From assembly GCA_007859835.1 (NCBI GenBank), contig SJPJ01000002.1, positions 751,552 through 815,551 on the forward strand: a stretch of 64,000 nt of DNA, given 5' to 3'. The DNA comes from Novipirellula herctigrandis (lineage in GTDB: Bacteria > Planctomycetota > Planctomycetia > Pirellulales > Pirellulaceae). The notes below the pieces were generated by a model that had not been told where the DNA came from, made no database searches, and saw only the letters and a program-made list of their open reading frames with translations. A program made the translations under genes and the position numbers. Every line of letters starts with the position of its first letter. The first letter of the stretch is position 1. Below are positions 19,231 through 26,754 of the stretch, in pieces.

Positions 19231-20652
19231 ATGATCACTCTGAACCCGCTTCGCTGGGGCAAACCCTACGAATCGCTCGACTTCAAGAACGTCGTTCATT
19301 TTGACACAGGCGATCCGATTGCCAAAGTTGGGACGGTTGGCGGTGGCATCGTCGGACGGGATATACGGAAGGCTGGGAAGGCTCGTGAAGCACTGCTACA
19401 AATCACGCCATCGGAATTGATCGAACGATGCAAAAAAGCAGCGGAACTTTTTGAGAAGGGCGATTTGAAGGTTGGAGATTCAGTTCAAACGGTCAACGAT
19501 TTTGTTCATCAACAATCCGCTAGCACCGGACTGCCCGAGCACATGTGCCGTTCAAACATGTCTAAGAACAGTTTCGTGCTCAGCAACATCGACCAAATCC
19601 TTAATTGCCTTACGCGTGGATTGGACTTGTCCATCTTCGCGCGTGGGTATGGCGAAGAAGGCCGTGGCGTAACCGTCAGCTACCAAGCCCAGACTCCAAT
19701 CCTTGGTGCGGTACTACCGAACAATTCGCCTGGCGTTCATACCCTCTGGTTGCCAGCGGTCCCACTTCAAATCGGCTTAGCCCTCAAACCTGGGTCTCAA
19801 GAACCGTGGACTCCCTACCGCATGATTTCAGCGTTCATTGAAGCAGGCATTCCGGCCGAAGCGTTTTCGCTTTACCCTGGCGACCACGATGTCGGCGGCG
19901 CGATTATGGCAAAGACCTCACGGAGCATGATTTTTGGGAGTGCGCAAACGGTAGCTCAGCATTCGGGTAACCCGAAAGTCCAAGCCCACGGTCCCGGCTT
20001 TTCCAAAATTTTGCTGGGTGACGATGTGGTGGATGATTGGGAAAAGTACCTGGACTTGATGGTCGAAAGTGTGCTGAGCAATTCGGGCCGAAGCTGTATC
20101 AACTGTTCGGGCATCTGGGCAAGTCGTCACACTCGAGAAATGGGTGAGGCAATTGCCAAGCGGATTGGTCCAGTGGATATTCGTCCGCCGAGTGACCCTA
20201 CCGCCGAATTGGCCGCGTTCACAGTCCCCGCCATGGCGACAGGAACCTACGCAATGGTCCAACAAGATCTGAGCGAAGCAGGCGTGACCGAATTGACATC
20301 GGATTATGGCGACAAATTGATCGAGCGCGAGCATTGTGCATACTTACGGCCCATGGTGGTGCATGCGAATTCGCCCGATCGCGCAGTTGCTTCGAAAGAG
20401 TACATGTTCCCATTCGTTTCGGTGGTCGAATGTCCGCAGGCAGAAATGCTCAGCCGGATCGGCCCAACATTGGTCGGCACGCTGCTTAGTCGTGATTCGA
20501 AGTGGATTCATACTGCAGGCAATTGCACCGAGATCGACCGTCTCAATGTTGGCCCAATTCCAACAAACCGGCTCAATTGGCTACAACCCCATGAAGGCAA
20601 TCTAGTCGAATTCCTTTTCCGAAACCGCGCCTATCAGATCGCCGAGTTTTAA
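19231..20652 (+). CDS. Aldehyde dehydrogenase-fold acyl reductase
   Basis: 473 residues of the aldehyde dehydrogenase superfamily. The catalytic Cys is C289 in SNSGRSCINCSGIW, and the cofactor-side motif reads NNSPGVHTLWLPAVPLQIGLALKPGS. The usual N-terminal signal is absent, so it is cytoplasmic. The adjacency to an adenylate-forming ligase suggests that it reduces an activated acyl group to the aldehyde or works as an acyl-CoA reductase of the LuxC type. An ordinary aldehyde oxidation is also possible. Its stop codon overlaps the rsmH start (TAATG, one shared base), so rsmH translation is probably coupled to it. Confidence 0.8.
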   Translation: MITLNPLRWGKPYESLDFKNVVHFDTGDPIAKVGTVGGGIVGRDIRKAGKAREALLQITPSELIERCKKAAELFEKGDLKVGDSVQTVNDFVHQQSASTGLPEHMCRSNMSKNSFVLSNIDQILNCLTRGLDLSIFARGYGEEGRGVTVSYQAQTPILGAVLPNNSPGVHTLWLPAVPLQIGLALKPGSQEPWTPYRMISAFIEAGIPAEAFSLYPGDHDVGGAIMAKTSRSMIFGSAQTVAQHSGNPKVQAHGPGFSKILLGDDVVDDWEKYLDLMVESVLSNSGRSCINCSGIWASRHTREMGEAIAKRIGPVDIRPPSDPTAELAAFTVPAMATGTYAMVQQDLSEAGVTELTSDYGDKLIEREHCAYLRPMVVHANSPDRAVASKEYMFPFVSVVECPQAEMLSRIGPTLVGTLLSRDSKWIHTAGNCTEIDRLNVGPIPTNRLNWLQPHEGNLVEFLFRNRAYQIAEF

Positions 20653-21587
20653 TGTCGGATTCACCGCTTAATGAATCGCCGGATGCTCGGCGCTCCGACG
20701 CTCAAAAAACCGAATCGTGCCACGTTTCGGTGATGCCCGACGAGGTCATCCAGTGGTTAATGGAAAGCGATCCAGCCGTGATAGTCGATGGCACCTACGG
20801 CGGTGGCGGTCACAGCAAGCGGTTGCTCGATCAATTGCCAATGGGGGAAGGTGTCGTGATTGGACTCGATCGTGATCCCGCCGTAAGCGAGCGGGTGGAG
20901 ACCGAATCGCATGACCCTCGGTTACACGTTTTCTTAGCGAGCTACGACCAAACGCCCAAGGCACTCGCGCAGCTGAACCTCACGGTGTGCGATGCATTTG
21001 TATTAGACTTAGGATTATCCAGCGATCAATTGGCTGATCGAAACCGCGGGTTTAGTTTCACGCAGGAGGGCCCTCTTGATCTGAGGTTTGACCCCGAAAA
21101 TGGCACGCCGGCCAGTAAGTGGTTGGCGATTCATAACGAAAAACAGATCGCGGACACAATTTACCAGTATGGTGAAGAACGCTTCAGTCGCCGGATTGCC
21201 CGAGCCATTGTCGCGCGAGCGAGAGAGCGCAACCCCGTCGAATCGGTCGTCGATTTAGTCGAGATTTGTCGCCGATGTGTTCCCCGCAGCCGTAACCATG
21301 ACATCCATCCCGCCACGCGTACGTTCCAGGCTCTGAGGATCGCGGTGAACGACGAGTTGGGCATCCTCGAAAGGACTCTTCAATCAGCTCCAAACTGGCT
21401 GGCTCCCGGGGGTCGGGTCGCGGTGATCAGCTTCCATTCGCTCGAAGACCGAATCGTCAAGAACGCGTTTCGGGACGATGATGCATGGGAGGTTCTAACG
21501 AAGAAACCGTTGCGACCGACAGAATCCGAAGTGACGGCGAACCCGCGAAGCCGTAGCGCAAAAATGCGAGTCGCACGTCGACGGTAA
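20652..21587 (+). CDS. rsmH: 16S rRNA (cytosine-1402-N4)-methyltransferase RsmH
   Basis: 311 residues. Recognised by VSVMPDEVIQWL near the N-terminus, the SAM-binding segment IVDGTYGGGGHSKRLL, DAFVLDLGLSSDQLADRNRGFSF, HPATRTFQALRIAVNDELG, and VISFHSLEDRIVKNAFR near the C-terminus. The C-terminal ANPRSRSAKMRVARR is also typical. RsmH methylates C1402 in the ribosomal P site. In most bacteria rsmH (mraW) heads the division/cell-wall cluster; here it is detached, without mraZ, ftsL or ftsI, and is translationally coupled to the acyl reductase. Planctomycetes lack much of that cluster, so isolation is not unexpected. Confidence 0.96.
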   Translation: MSDSPLNESPDARRSDAQKTESCHVSVMPDEVIQWLMESDPAVIVDGTYGGGGHSKRLLDQLPMGEGVVIGLDRDPAVSERVETESHDPRLHVFLASYDQTPKALAQLNLTVCDAFVLDLGLSSDQLADRNRGFSFTQEGPLDLRFDPENGTPASKWLAIHNEKQIADTIYQYGEERFSRRIARAIVARARERNPVESVVDLVEICRRCVPRSRNHDIHPATRTFQALRIAVNDELGILERTLQSAPNWLAPGGRVAVISFHSLEDRIVKNAFRDDDAWEVLTKKPLRPTESEVTANPRSRSAKMRVARRR

Positions 21588-21679
21588 TCACATTCGTGTC
21601 CATCGTTTCGGTACAATGCCATCTACGGATCGCGGGGCTACAGGCAATGCTTTTACAAATATAGCAAGGATAAAAAGCA

Positions 21680-22696
21680 ATGATACGAGTCGGTGTTGTT
21701 GGTCTAGGCATGATGGGGCTCACTCATTTAAACGTCTATCGTTCGCTGCCGAATGTGACCATCGCTGCAATTTGCGATGCGGATGCGGATCGTTTGTCAG
21801 GTACCGTTGCCGCAGCCGGTAACGTCGAAGGACAAGCCCAAGCATCCGTAGCCACGTTGCCCCCAGAAGTGCGGCGGTGCAGTGACATTGCTGATGTAAT
21901 CGGGGCAGACGATATCGATATGGTCGATATCTGTTTGCCCACTCATTTGCACGTCCGTTTCGGCAAAGCAGTGTTAACAGCCGGGCAACATTTAATGATG
22001 GAGAAACCACTCGCGCGAAACGCCGAGGATGCAGCCGAATTGGCCGCAGCAGCGGAAACCGCAAAAGGCCTATCGTTCGTCGGCCATTGCTTGCGATTTT
22101 GGCCAGGATGGTCGTGGCTTAAGGAAGCCGTCGAAGATCGTCGCTATGGCGATGTCTGTTCCGCCACTTTCCGCCGAGTGGTGGATCACCCCAAGGGGGC
22201 ATTTTATGACAACGGCGATCTCTGCGGTGGAGCCCTCTTAGATCTACATGTTCATGATACCGATTTCGTGCAGCACTTGTTCGGCATGCCCAAGTCAGTC
22301 ACCAGTTTTGGCTACACCAAATTGACAGGTGAAACGGATCACGTTGTCACAAGGTACCAATACGACACAGTTCCTTTAGTGATTGCAGAAGGAAGTTGGG
22401 CGATGACCGATGGCTTCACTTTTAACATGTGCTACACGATCAACTTTGAAAACGCGACGGTCGATTTCGATCTGAACCGCGAGAAATGCTTACGAATTTT
22501 TGAAAAAGGAAAAGCTCCTGAGTTCCCCGTGGTCGAATCGAAAATGGGATACGACTATGAAATCGAATACTTCTTGAATTGCATTGAGGAAGGACGCAAA
22601 CCGGAAGTAGTGACCATGCAGGATGCACTCAACACGATTCGAATCATTGACGCGGAAGCCAAGAGTGTGAAGTCTGGGAATCCGGTTGTAATTTAG
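21680..22696 (+). CDS. Gfo/Idh/MocA-family NAD(P)-dependent oxidoreductase
   Basis: 338 residues. The N-terminal Rossmann fold begins VGVVGLGMMGLTHLNVYRSL (GxGxxG-like), followed by AAICDAD, DMVDICLPTHLHV and HLMMEKPLARN, the conserved EKP motif. The C-terminal domain has RRVVDHPKGAFYDN, GGALLDLHVHDTDFVQHLFG and a final EYFLNCIEEGRKPEVVTMQDAL. These enzymes oxidise or reduce sugars and inositols. An AAGGA ribosome site lies just upstream. It starts 92 bp after rsmH, probably in the same transcript. The substrate cannot be predicted from sequence. Confidence 0.93.
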   Translation: MIRVGVVGLGMMGLTHLNVYRSLPNVTIAAICDADADRLSGTVAAAGNVEGQAQASVATLPPEVRRCSDIADVIGADDIDMVDICLPTHLHVRFGKAVLTAGQHLMMEKPLARNAEDAAELAAAAETAKGLSFVGHCLRFWPGWSWLKEAVEDRRYGDVCSATFRRVVDHPKGAFYDNGDLCGGALLDLHVHDTDFVQHLFGMPKSVTSFGYTKLTGETDHVVTRYQYDTVPLVIAEGSWAMTDGFTFNMCYTINFENATVDFDLNREKCLRIFEKGKAPEFPVVESKMGYDYEIEYFLNCIEEGRKPEVVTMQDALNTIRIIDAEAKSVKSGNPVVI

Positions 22697-22796
22697 GGAT
22701 ATCGAAAACAACGAGCTAACAAAACTGTGGCCGCTGGCTCCGCGACAAGGCATATCAACCAACGTCCTTTCGCGGAGCAAGACACCCGAATCACGC

Positions 22797-22830
22797 CGCC
22801 CCTCTATCGCAAAAAACTGCGACAGGGGCG
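22797..22830. terminator. Hairpin between the oxidoreductase and the Cys-rich repeat gene
   Basis: Stem CGCCCCT / AGGGGCG extended by TCGCA / TGCGA around an AAAAAC loop. It lies between convergent genes and could end either transcript. There is no clean T tract on either side, so termination is a guess. Confidence 0.4.
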
Positions 22831-22867
22831 ACGTTTGATTTTGATTGTGGGTTGTTTTCCACGACGA

Positions 22868-23227
22868 TCATGGGCAGCAAACCGGGACGCAACAGCACCC
22901 ACAGCAGCAGTTGCAGTAGCAGCAATTGCAGTAGCACCTGTAACGGCATTTCACCACAACGGGTGGAGGGGGTGGGCAGCAGCGGACCACCCTTACTACC
23001 TTCACTACTCTCTCACAGTAAACGGGCTCACAGCAGACGGGCTCACAGCAAACGGGCTCACAGCAAACGGGCTCACAGCAGACCGGATCAACGCATGGGA
23101 CGACGCAGCAAGGATCGCTATCGTTCCCACATAACCGTGACAAGAAACCTCTGGCTTCTGCCGTGTCAGCCATTGCAAAATTGCTGGCGAACACTACTGC
23201 AACACAAAACAACATTCGGCGCATCAT
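22868..23227 (-). CDS. Secreted Cys-rich protein with CCEPV repeats
   Basis: 119 residues from the ATG at 23227. This start is chosen because GGAGG lies 7-8 bases upstream and because it begins a signal peptide (MMRRMLFCVAVVFASNFAMA); the frame extends 51 codons further without such features. The mature protein holds four near-identical Cys-Cys-Glu-Pro-Val units (about residues 46-70, the last with Tyr-Cys), then a basic hydrophobic segment, a CCPPPPPVVVK linker and a tail where almost every second residue is Cys (CRYRCYCNCCYCNCCCG). It could form a disulfide-rich or metal-binding surface protein. I know no function for it. The DNA encoding the repeats is a tandem 15-bp array. Confidence 0.75.
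   Translation of the reverse strand: MMRRMLFCVAVVFASNFAMADTAEARGFLSRLCGNDSDPCCVVPCVDPVCCEPVCCEPVCCEPVCCEPVYCERVVKVVRVVRCCPPPPPVVVKCRYRCYCNCCYCNCCCGCCCVPVCCP
23018..23085. repeat. Tandem 15-bp repeats encoding CCEPV units
   Basis: On the plus strand the unit is ACGGGCTCACAGCAR, repeated about four times with one-base changes (GTAAACGGGCTCACAGCAG, ACGGGCTCACAGCAA, ACGGGCTCACAGCAA, ACGGGCTCACAGCAG). The period is 15, so repeat gain or loss keeps the reading frame. This marks the protein's repeat number as likely variable between strains. Confidence 0.8.
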
Positions 23228-23514
23228 GATTAACTCCCTCCAATTGGTTATTTCTATTGTCAAGGTGATGCAAACAACACACCACCTCTTCAATACACTG
23301 CGAAGCAACCTGAATGCCAACCGCTCATGAACGCCGCGGCACACACGCGCAACCACCACCAAGGGAACCTGCGTCGCCAAAGAAGCGACAACAAGGGGCG
23401 TGAATTGACCTTCTTAATTCACCGCATGTCAACCGAAAATTTGCAAAACGTGCAATGCAGTCTCAGTAACATTGACGGTGTGCCATTTCGCTACATTTGT
23501 GGTTGTCCCAAAAA

Positions 23515-24750
23515 TCAGCAGGCTTGGTCAACTCGTTCGACAATTGTATCTGCGATAGCAATCGATGCGGTAGCTGCAGGCGATGGAGCGTTGAGAACGT
23601 GAATAGCGTGTTGAGTTTCCTCGATAAGGAAATCATCCACCAGCCCCCCCTCGGGTGTGACCGCTTGCGCTCGCACTCCCGCTCGTCGCGGCTTCAGATC
23701 ACTGCTACGAATCGAAGGCACCAGCTTTTGCAAGGCTCGCACAAAAGCTCCCTTATTCAGCGACCGTCGAATTTCTCCAATCCCCATTCGCCAATGGCTC
23801 CACGCAAGACGACAGAAACCAGGGTATGACAAGGTCTCGAACAAGTCTTTGGGGCTAAGCGTTTTCCAATCATATCCATGTCGGGCGAGGGCAAGCACAG
23901 CGTTAGGCCCACATTCCACACCACCTTCGATCATTCGCGTAAAATGAACCCCCAGAAATGGAAAGGATGGATCGGGAACCGGGTAGATCAGATTTCGGCA
24001 CAACGATTCGCTTTCACGCTGCAATTCGTAGTACTCGCCCCGAAATGGAACGATCTTAACGCTCGGCTTGCCACCCGACAGGCGTAGGATACGGTCGCTT
24101 TGCAGGCCGGCACAATTGACCATTCGGCCGCAATCAACGGTAGCTCCGTTTCGGCTTTTTAAACACACGGAGTTATCATTCGTTTCGATATTGACCACAT
24201 CAAACCCAAGATTCACGCTACCACCATGCCGCGTGATTCGCTGGCTCATCGCCTCACAAACCTTGGCATAGTTCACGATACCGGTTTCAGGAACATGTAA
24301 AGCCGCAATGCCGGCGGCGCAAGGTTCCAATTCGCGAAGCAAGTCCGTATTGATTCTCTCAAAAGCGACACCATTGTCGGTTGCCCTTTGAGCAATTCGG
24401 TCGAGTGACGTGAGTTCAGACTGGCGAGTTGCGACAACCACCTTTCCACAGCGGTCCCATGGAATCTTTTCTTCCTCGCAGAACTGCTCCATGGCCGCTT
24501 TCCCTTTGCGGCAGGTGATCGCTTTGACCGAGCCTGGTTTGTAGTAGATTCCCGAATGAAGGACGCCGGAATTGTGGCCACTTTGATGAGCGGCCACATG
24601 AGATTCCGCTTCGACGACTGCTACTTTGATCGTTGGGGACTTCACGATTAATCGCATTGCGGTAGCTAGGCCAACAATGCCGCCGCCGATCACGACGACG
24701 TCCGCCGTGGCTTTTCTTGGCATACTTTCCGAGCGAGTGGTCGATTGCAT
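23515..24750 (-). CDS. lhgO: L-2-hydroxyglutarate oxidase (LhgO family)
   Basis: 411 residues from the ATG at 24750, which has GGGGGAG nine bases upstream; an ATG at 24768 is in frame but lies inside that ribosome site. The FAD motif is DVVVIGGGIVGLATAMRL, followed by AAHQSGHNSGVLHSGIYYKPGSVKAITC, the family's signature. Further family segments are PETGIVNYAKVCEAM, MVNCAGLQSDRIL, VPFRGEYYEL and a C-terminal LVDDFLIEETQHAIHVLNAPSPAATASI. The enzyme oxidises L-2-hydroxyglutarate, a metabolic by-product, to 2-oxoglutarate and passes electrons to the respiratory chain. It lies immediately after the MBL-fold gene and is probably co-transcribed with it. Confidence 0.9.
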   Translation of the reverse strand: MQSTTRSESMPRKATADVVVIGGGIVGLATAMRLIVKSPTIKVAVVEAESHVAAHQSGHNSGVLHSGIYYKPGSVKAITCRKGKAAMEQFCEEEKIPWDRCGKVVVATRQSELTSLDRIAQRATDNGVAFERINTDLLRELEPCAAGIAALHVPETGIVNYAKVCEAMSQRITRHGGSVNLGFDVVNIETNDNSVCLKSRNGATVDCGRMVNCAGLQSDRILRLSGGKPSVKIVPFRGEYYELQRESESLCRNLIYPVPDPSFPFLGVHFTRMIEGGVECGPNAVLALARHGYDWKTLSPKDLFETLSYPGFCRLAWSHWRMGIGEIRRSLNKGAFVRALQKLVPSIRSSDLKPRRAGVRAQAVTPEGGLVDDFLIEETQHAIHVLNAPSPAATASIAIADTIVERVDQAC

Positions 24751-24769
24751 GACGATAGTCTCCCCCATT

Positions 24770-25585
24770 TCAAGGTACGCTGATGTGGGCTCTCACACGC
24801 AATCCATCATAGGCCAAAAAGACTCCGTCAGGTAACTCCGCCATGATTTCTTCGTAGTCTAAATCGTGCGACAGATGGGTAAAGTAAGTTTGCTCGGCAT
24901 CGACTTGTTTAGCCACTTCGATTGCCTGTTCGAGATTGAAATGGGTCGGATGTGGCGTCCTTCGCAGCGCACCGACAACAAACGTTCGCACGCCTTCGAG
25001 TCGCTTCATCGACTTTTCAGGAATCGCATTGGTGTCGGTACAATAGGCAAAGTCACCGATTCGAAACCCGAGTACATCAAAGTGCGGACCGTGTTTCATC
25101 GGAATCGGAATGACCGTCACACCGAGCACTTCAAAAGGATCTTCCTCGATCGTCTGAAACTCTAACTGAGGGACTGCCCCCGCATGGGTTGGTTTTCGAT
25201 CGGAAAACGCATAGTCGAATGAAGTTCGGATGCGCTGCTCGACACCCACTTGGCAAAAGAGCGGCACAGGATGACCGAGTCGGAAGGGAAAAAGTCGCAG
25301 GTCATCTAACCCAAACAAGTGGTCGGCATGTTCGTGGGTATATAAAACCGCGTGAACCAATGGAATCCGCTCTCGAAGCAATTGCGTCCTTAGATCCGGC
25401 GGGGTATCGACCAGCAGCGTTCCCTGTGGCAACTGCAATACGATCGCACACCGGGTTCGATTATTGCGACGATCCGGGCTGCGGCACACTTCGCAATCGC
25501 ACCCTAACATGGGCACCCCCACACTGGTGCCCGTCCCAAGAAAAGTCACTTGGACTTCGGTCGAATGCGTTTTTGGCTGGAGCAT
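24770..25585 (-). CDS. MBL-fold metallo-hydrolase (PhnP-like)
   Basis: 271 residues. It begins VQVTFLGTGTSVGVPMLGCDCEVC and has VDTPPDLRTQLL, the metal motif THEHADHLFGLDDLR, and FAYCTDTNAIPEKSMKRL, all as in PhnP-type metallo-beta-lactamase-fold phosphodiesterases. The Cys pair CDCEVC is also seen in PhnP, where it helps bind a structural zinc. PhnP opens the cyclic phosphate of 5-phosphoribosyl 1,2-cyclic phosphate; no phosphonate (phn) genes are in the window, so the actual substrate may differ. Known paralogues in other phyla are annotated only as MBL hydrolases. It precedes lhgO in one unit. Confidence 0.85.
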   Translation of the reverse strand: MLQPKTHSTEVQVTFLGTGTSVGVPMLGCDCEVCRSPDRRNNRTRCAIVLQLPQGTLLVDTPPDLRTQLLRERIPLVHAVLYTHEHADHLFGLDDLRLFPFRLGHPVPLFCQVGVEQRIRTSFDYAFSDRKPTHAGAVPQLEFQTIEEDPFEVLGVTVIPIPMKHGPHFDVLGFRIGDFAYCTDTNAIPEKSMKRLEGVRTFVVGALRRTPHPTHFNLEQAIEVAKQVDAEQTYFTHLSHDLDYEEIMAELPDGVFLAYDGLRVRAHISVP

Positions 25586-25819
25586 GGGGTTCCGATTTCC
25601 GCTCCCTATTGGGCGGCAAATATTCCAAGGGCAAATGAATCTTAAACAAGTTCATAATGAACATCAGGTGGTATCTCCATAACCTGCGTGCGCAAAACCG
25701 GGTGCTGTCGATCCAACCGGTCATATTGTCGCACAGAGCGGGATGGTTCGGAACCGGTGCGCCTACTTTTGGTTTAAATCTTCCTGTGCTATTCGCCCCA
25801 CCATGAAGGAGTTCGATCG

Positions 25820-26620
25820 ATGAAGTTCAAGATGAAAGGTTTCGCATCCCTGTTACTCTCGATGCTATTTACCGTCGTTGCAGTTTCCGGCGTCGTACTC
25901 TATCTGACCCCTCGTGGCCGAACGGCGAACTGGAGCGGGTGGACGATGCTAGGACTGGACAAACACACTTGGTCGACATTGCATATCAATGTCTGCTTGC
26001 TGTTTTTCTTTATCGTTGGGCTACATTTGCTTTACAACTGGAAGGTGCTTTTGAGCTACATCAAAAAACGATCGGCAGGCTTGAATCTGAAAACCGAAAT
26101 GGTGGTCGCGCTATTGATCACTGGGGCCGTCACCGTTGGCACGATCATGCATGCACCACCGCTAACCGCGACTGCGGATTTGAACGAACAGATCAAGGAC
26201 TACTGGGATCAGCAAACGCCATCGGGGCCAGCCCCCCATGCCGAAGAGTTTTCACTCGAGCGTTTTGCCTCGAATATCGGATATTCGGTCGATGAAATCT
26301 GCGAGGCCCTATCGACGGAAAACATCACCGTGGACAACCGAGAAGCCACGGTAGGTGACATCGCCCTAGCCAACGGCCTTGCTCCGGCTCAGGTGTTTGC
26401 TGCCCTCCAAGAACATTTCCCCAACCTGCATTCCGAGCAACCGGGACATGCGCGTGGCGGGCAAGGTATGGGAAGCGGTATGGGTAGCGGTATGGGCAGT
26501 GGCATGGGGAGCGGTATGGGGCAAGGGAAAGGAATGGGACAAGGCCGAGGGATGGGGATGGGCCAAGGGCGTGGAATGGGCCAAGGGCGTGGGATGGGCC
26601 AAAACCAGCTTGATGACTAA
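25820..26620 (+). CDS. DUF4405 membrane protein with Gly/Met-rich tail
   Basis: 266 residues, with a strong GAAGGAG ribosome site eight bases before the ATG. The membrane part has three hydrophobic segments (about 8-30, 58-78 and 92-112) and conserved His residues in LDKHTWSTLHINVCLLFFFIVGLHLLYNW, as in DUF4405 proteins, which resemble a cytochrome-b-like four-helix fold. A soluble helical region follows (about 120-205, SLERFASNIGYSVDEICEAL). The C-terminal 50 residues are almost wholly Gly, Met, Ser, Gln and Arg in GMGSGMGSG and GMGQGRGMG repeats. The Met-rich tail could bind copper or be disordered; both are guesses. The gene is monocistronic. Confidence 0.85.
   Translation: MKFKMKGFASLLLSMLFTVVAVSGVVLYLTPRGRTANWSGWTMLGLDKHTWSTLHINVCLLFFFIVGLHLLYNWKVLLSYIKKRSAGLNLKTEMVVALLITGAVTVGTIMHAPPLTATADLNEQIKDYWDQQTPSGPAPHAEEFSLERFASNIGYSVDEICEALSTENITVDNREATVGDIALANGLAPAQVFAALQEHFPNLHSEQPGHARGGQGMGSGMGSGMGSGMGSGMGQGKGMGQGRGMGMGQGRGMGQGRGMGQNQLDD
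26461..26605. repeat. Low-complexity GGTATGGG-type repeats encoding the Gly/Met tail
   Basis: Repeats of a 12-base GGTATGGGTAGC-type unit, then of a GGMATGGGCCAAG-type unit, within the coding sequence of the DUF4405 protein. Unit lengths are multiples of three, so copy-number changes keep the frame. Confidence 0.75.
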
Positions 26621-26754
26621 GAAATATTGTCGACAACGTGTGTAAATTCGCCTCTAGGTCGGTTATACTGCCCGGCTCGCGTGCCTGAGTCCAACTCTGG
26701 CACCTTACACCGAGCCCCTCAAACATCCCGCACTAGGCACACACGGCACTGGCA

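Noticed and set aside
22940..23090. Direct repeats that might be a CRISPR array
   Set aside because: Repeat period is 15 bp without spacers of variable sequence, and the repeats encode CCEPV units of a protein in frame. No cas genes are near.
26460..26610. Repeats in the DUF4405 region as a possible array or MITE
   Set aside because: They are in frame and encode the Gly/Met tail, so they are coding low-complexity sequence.
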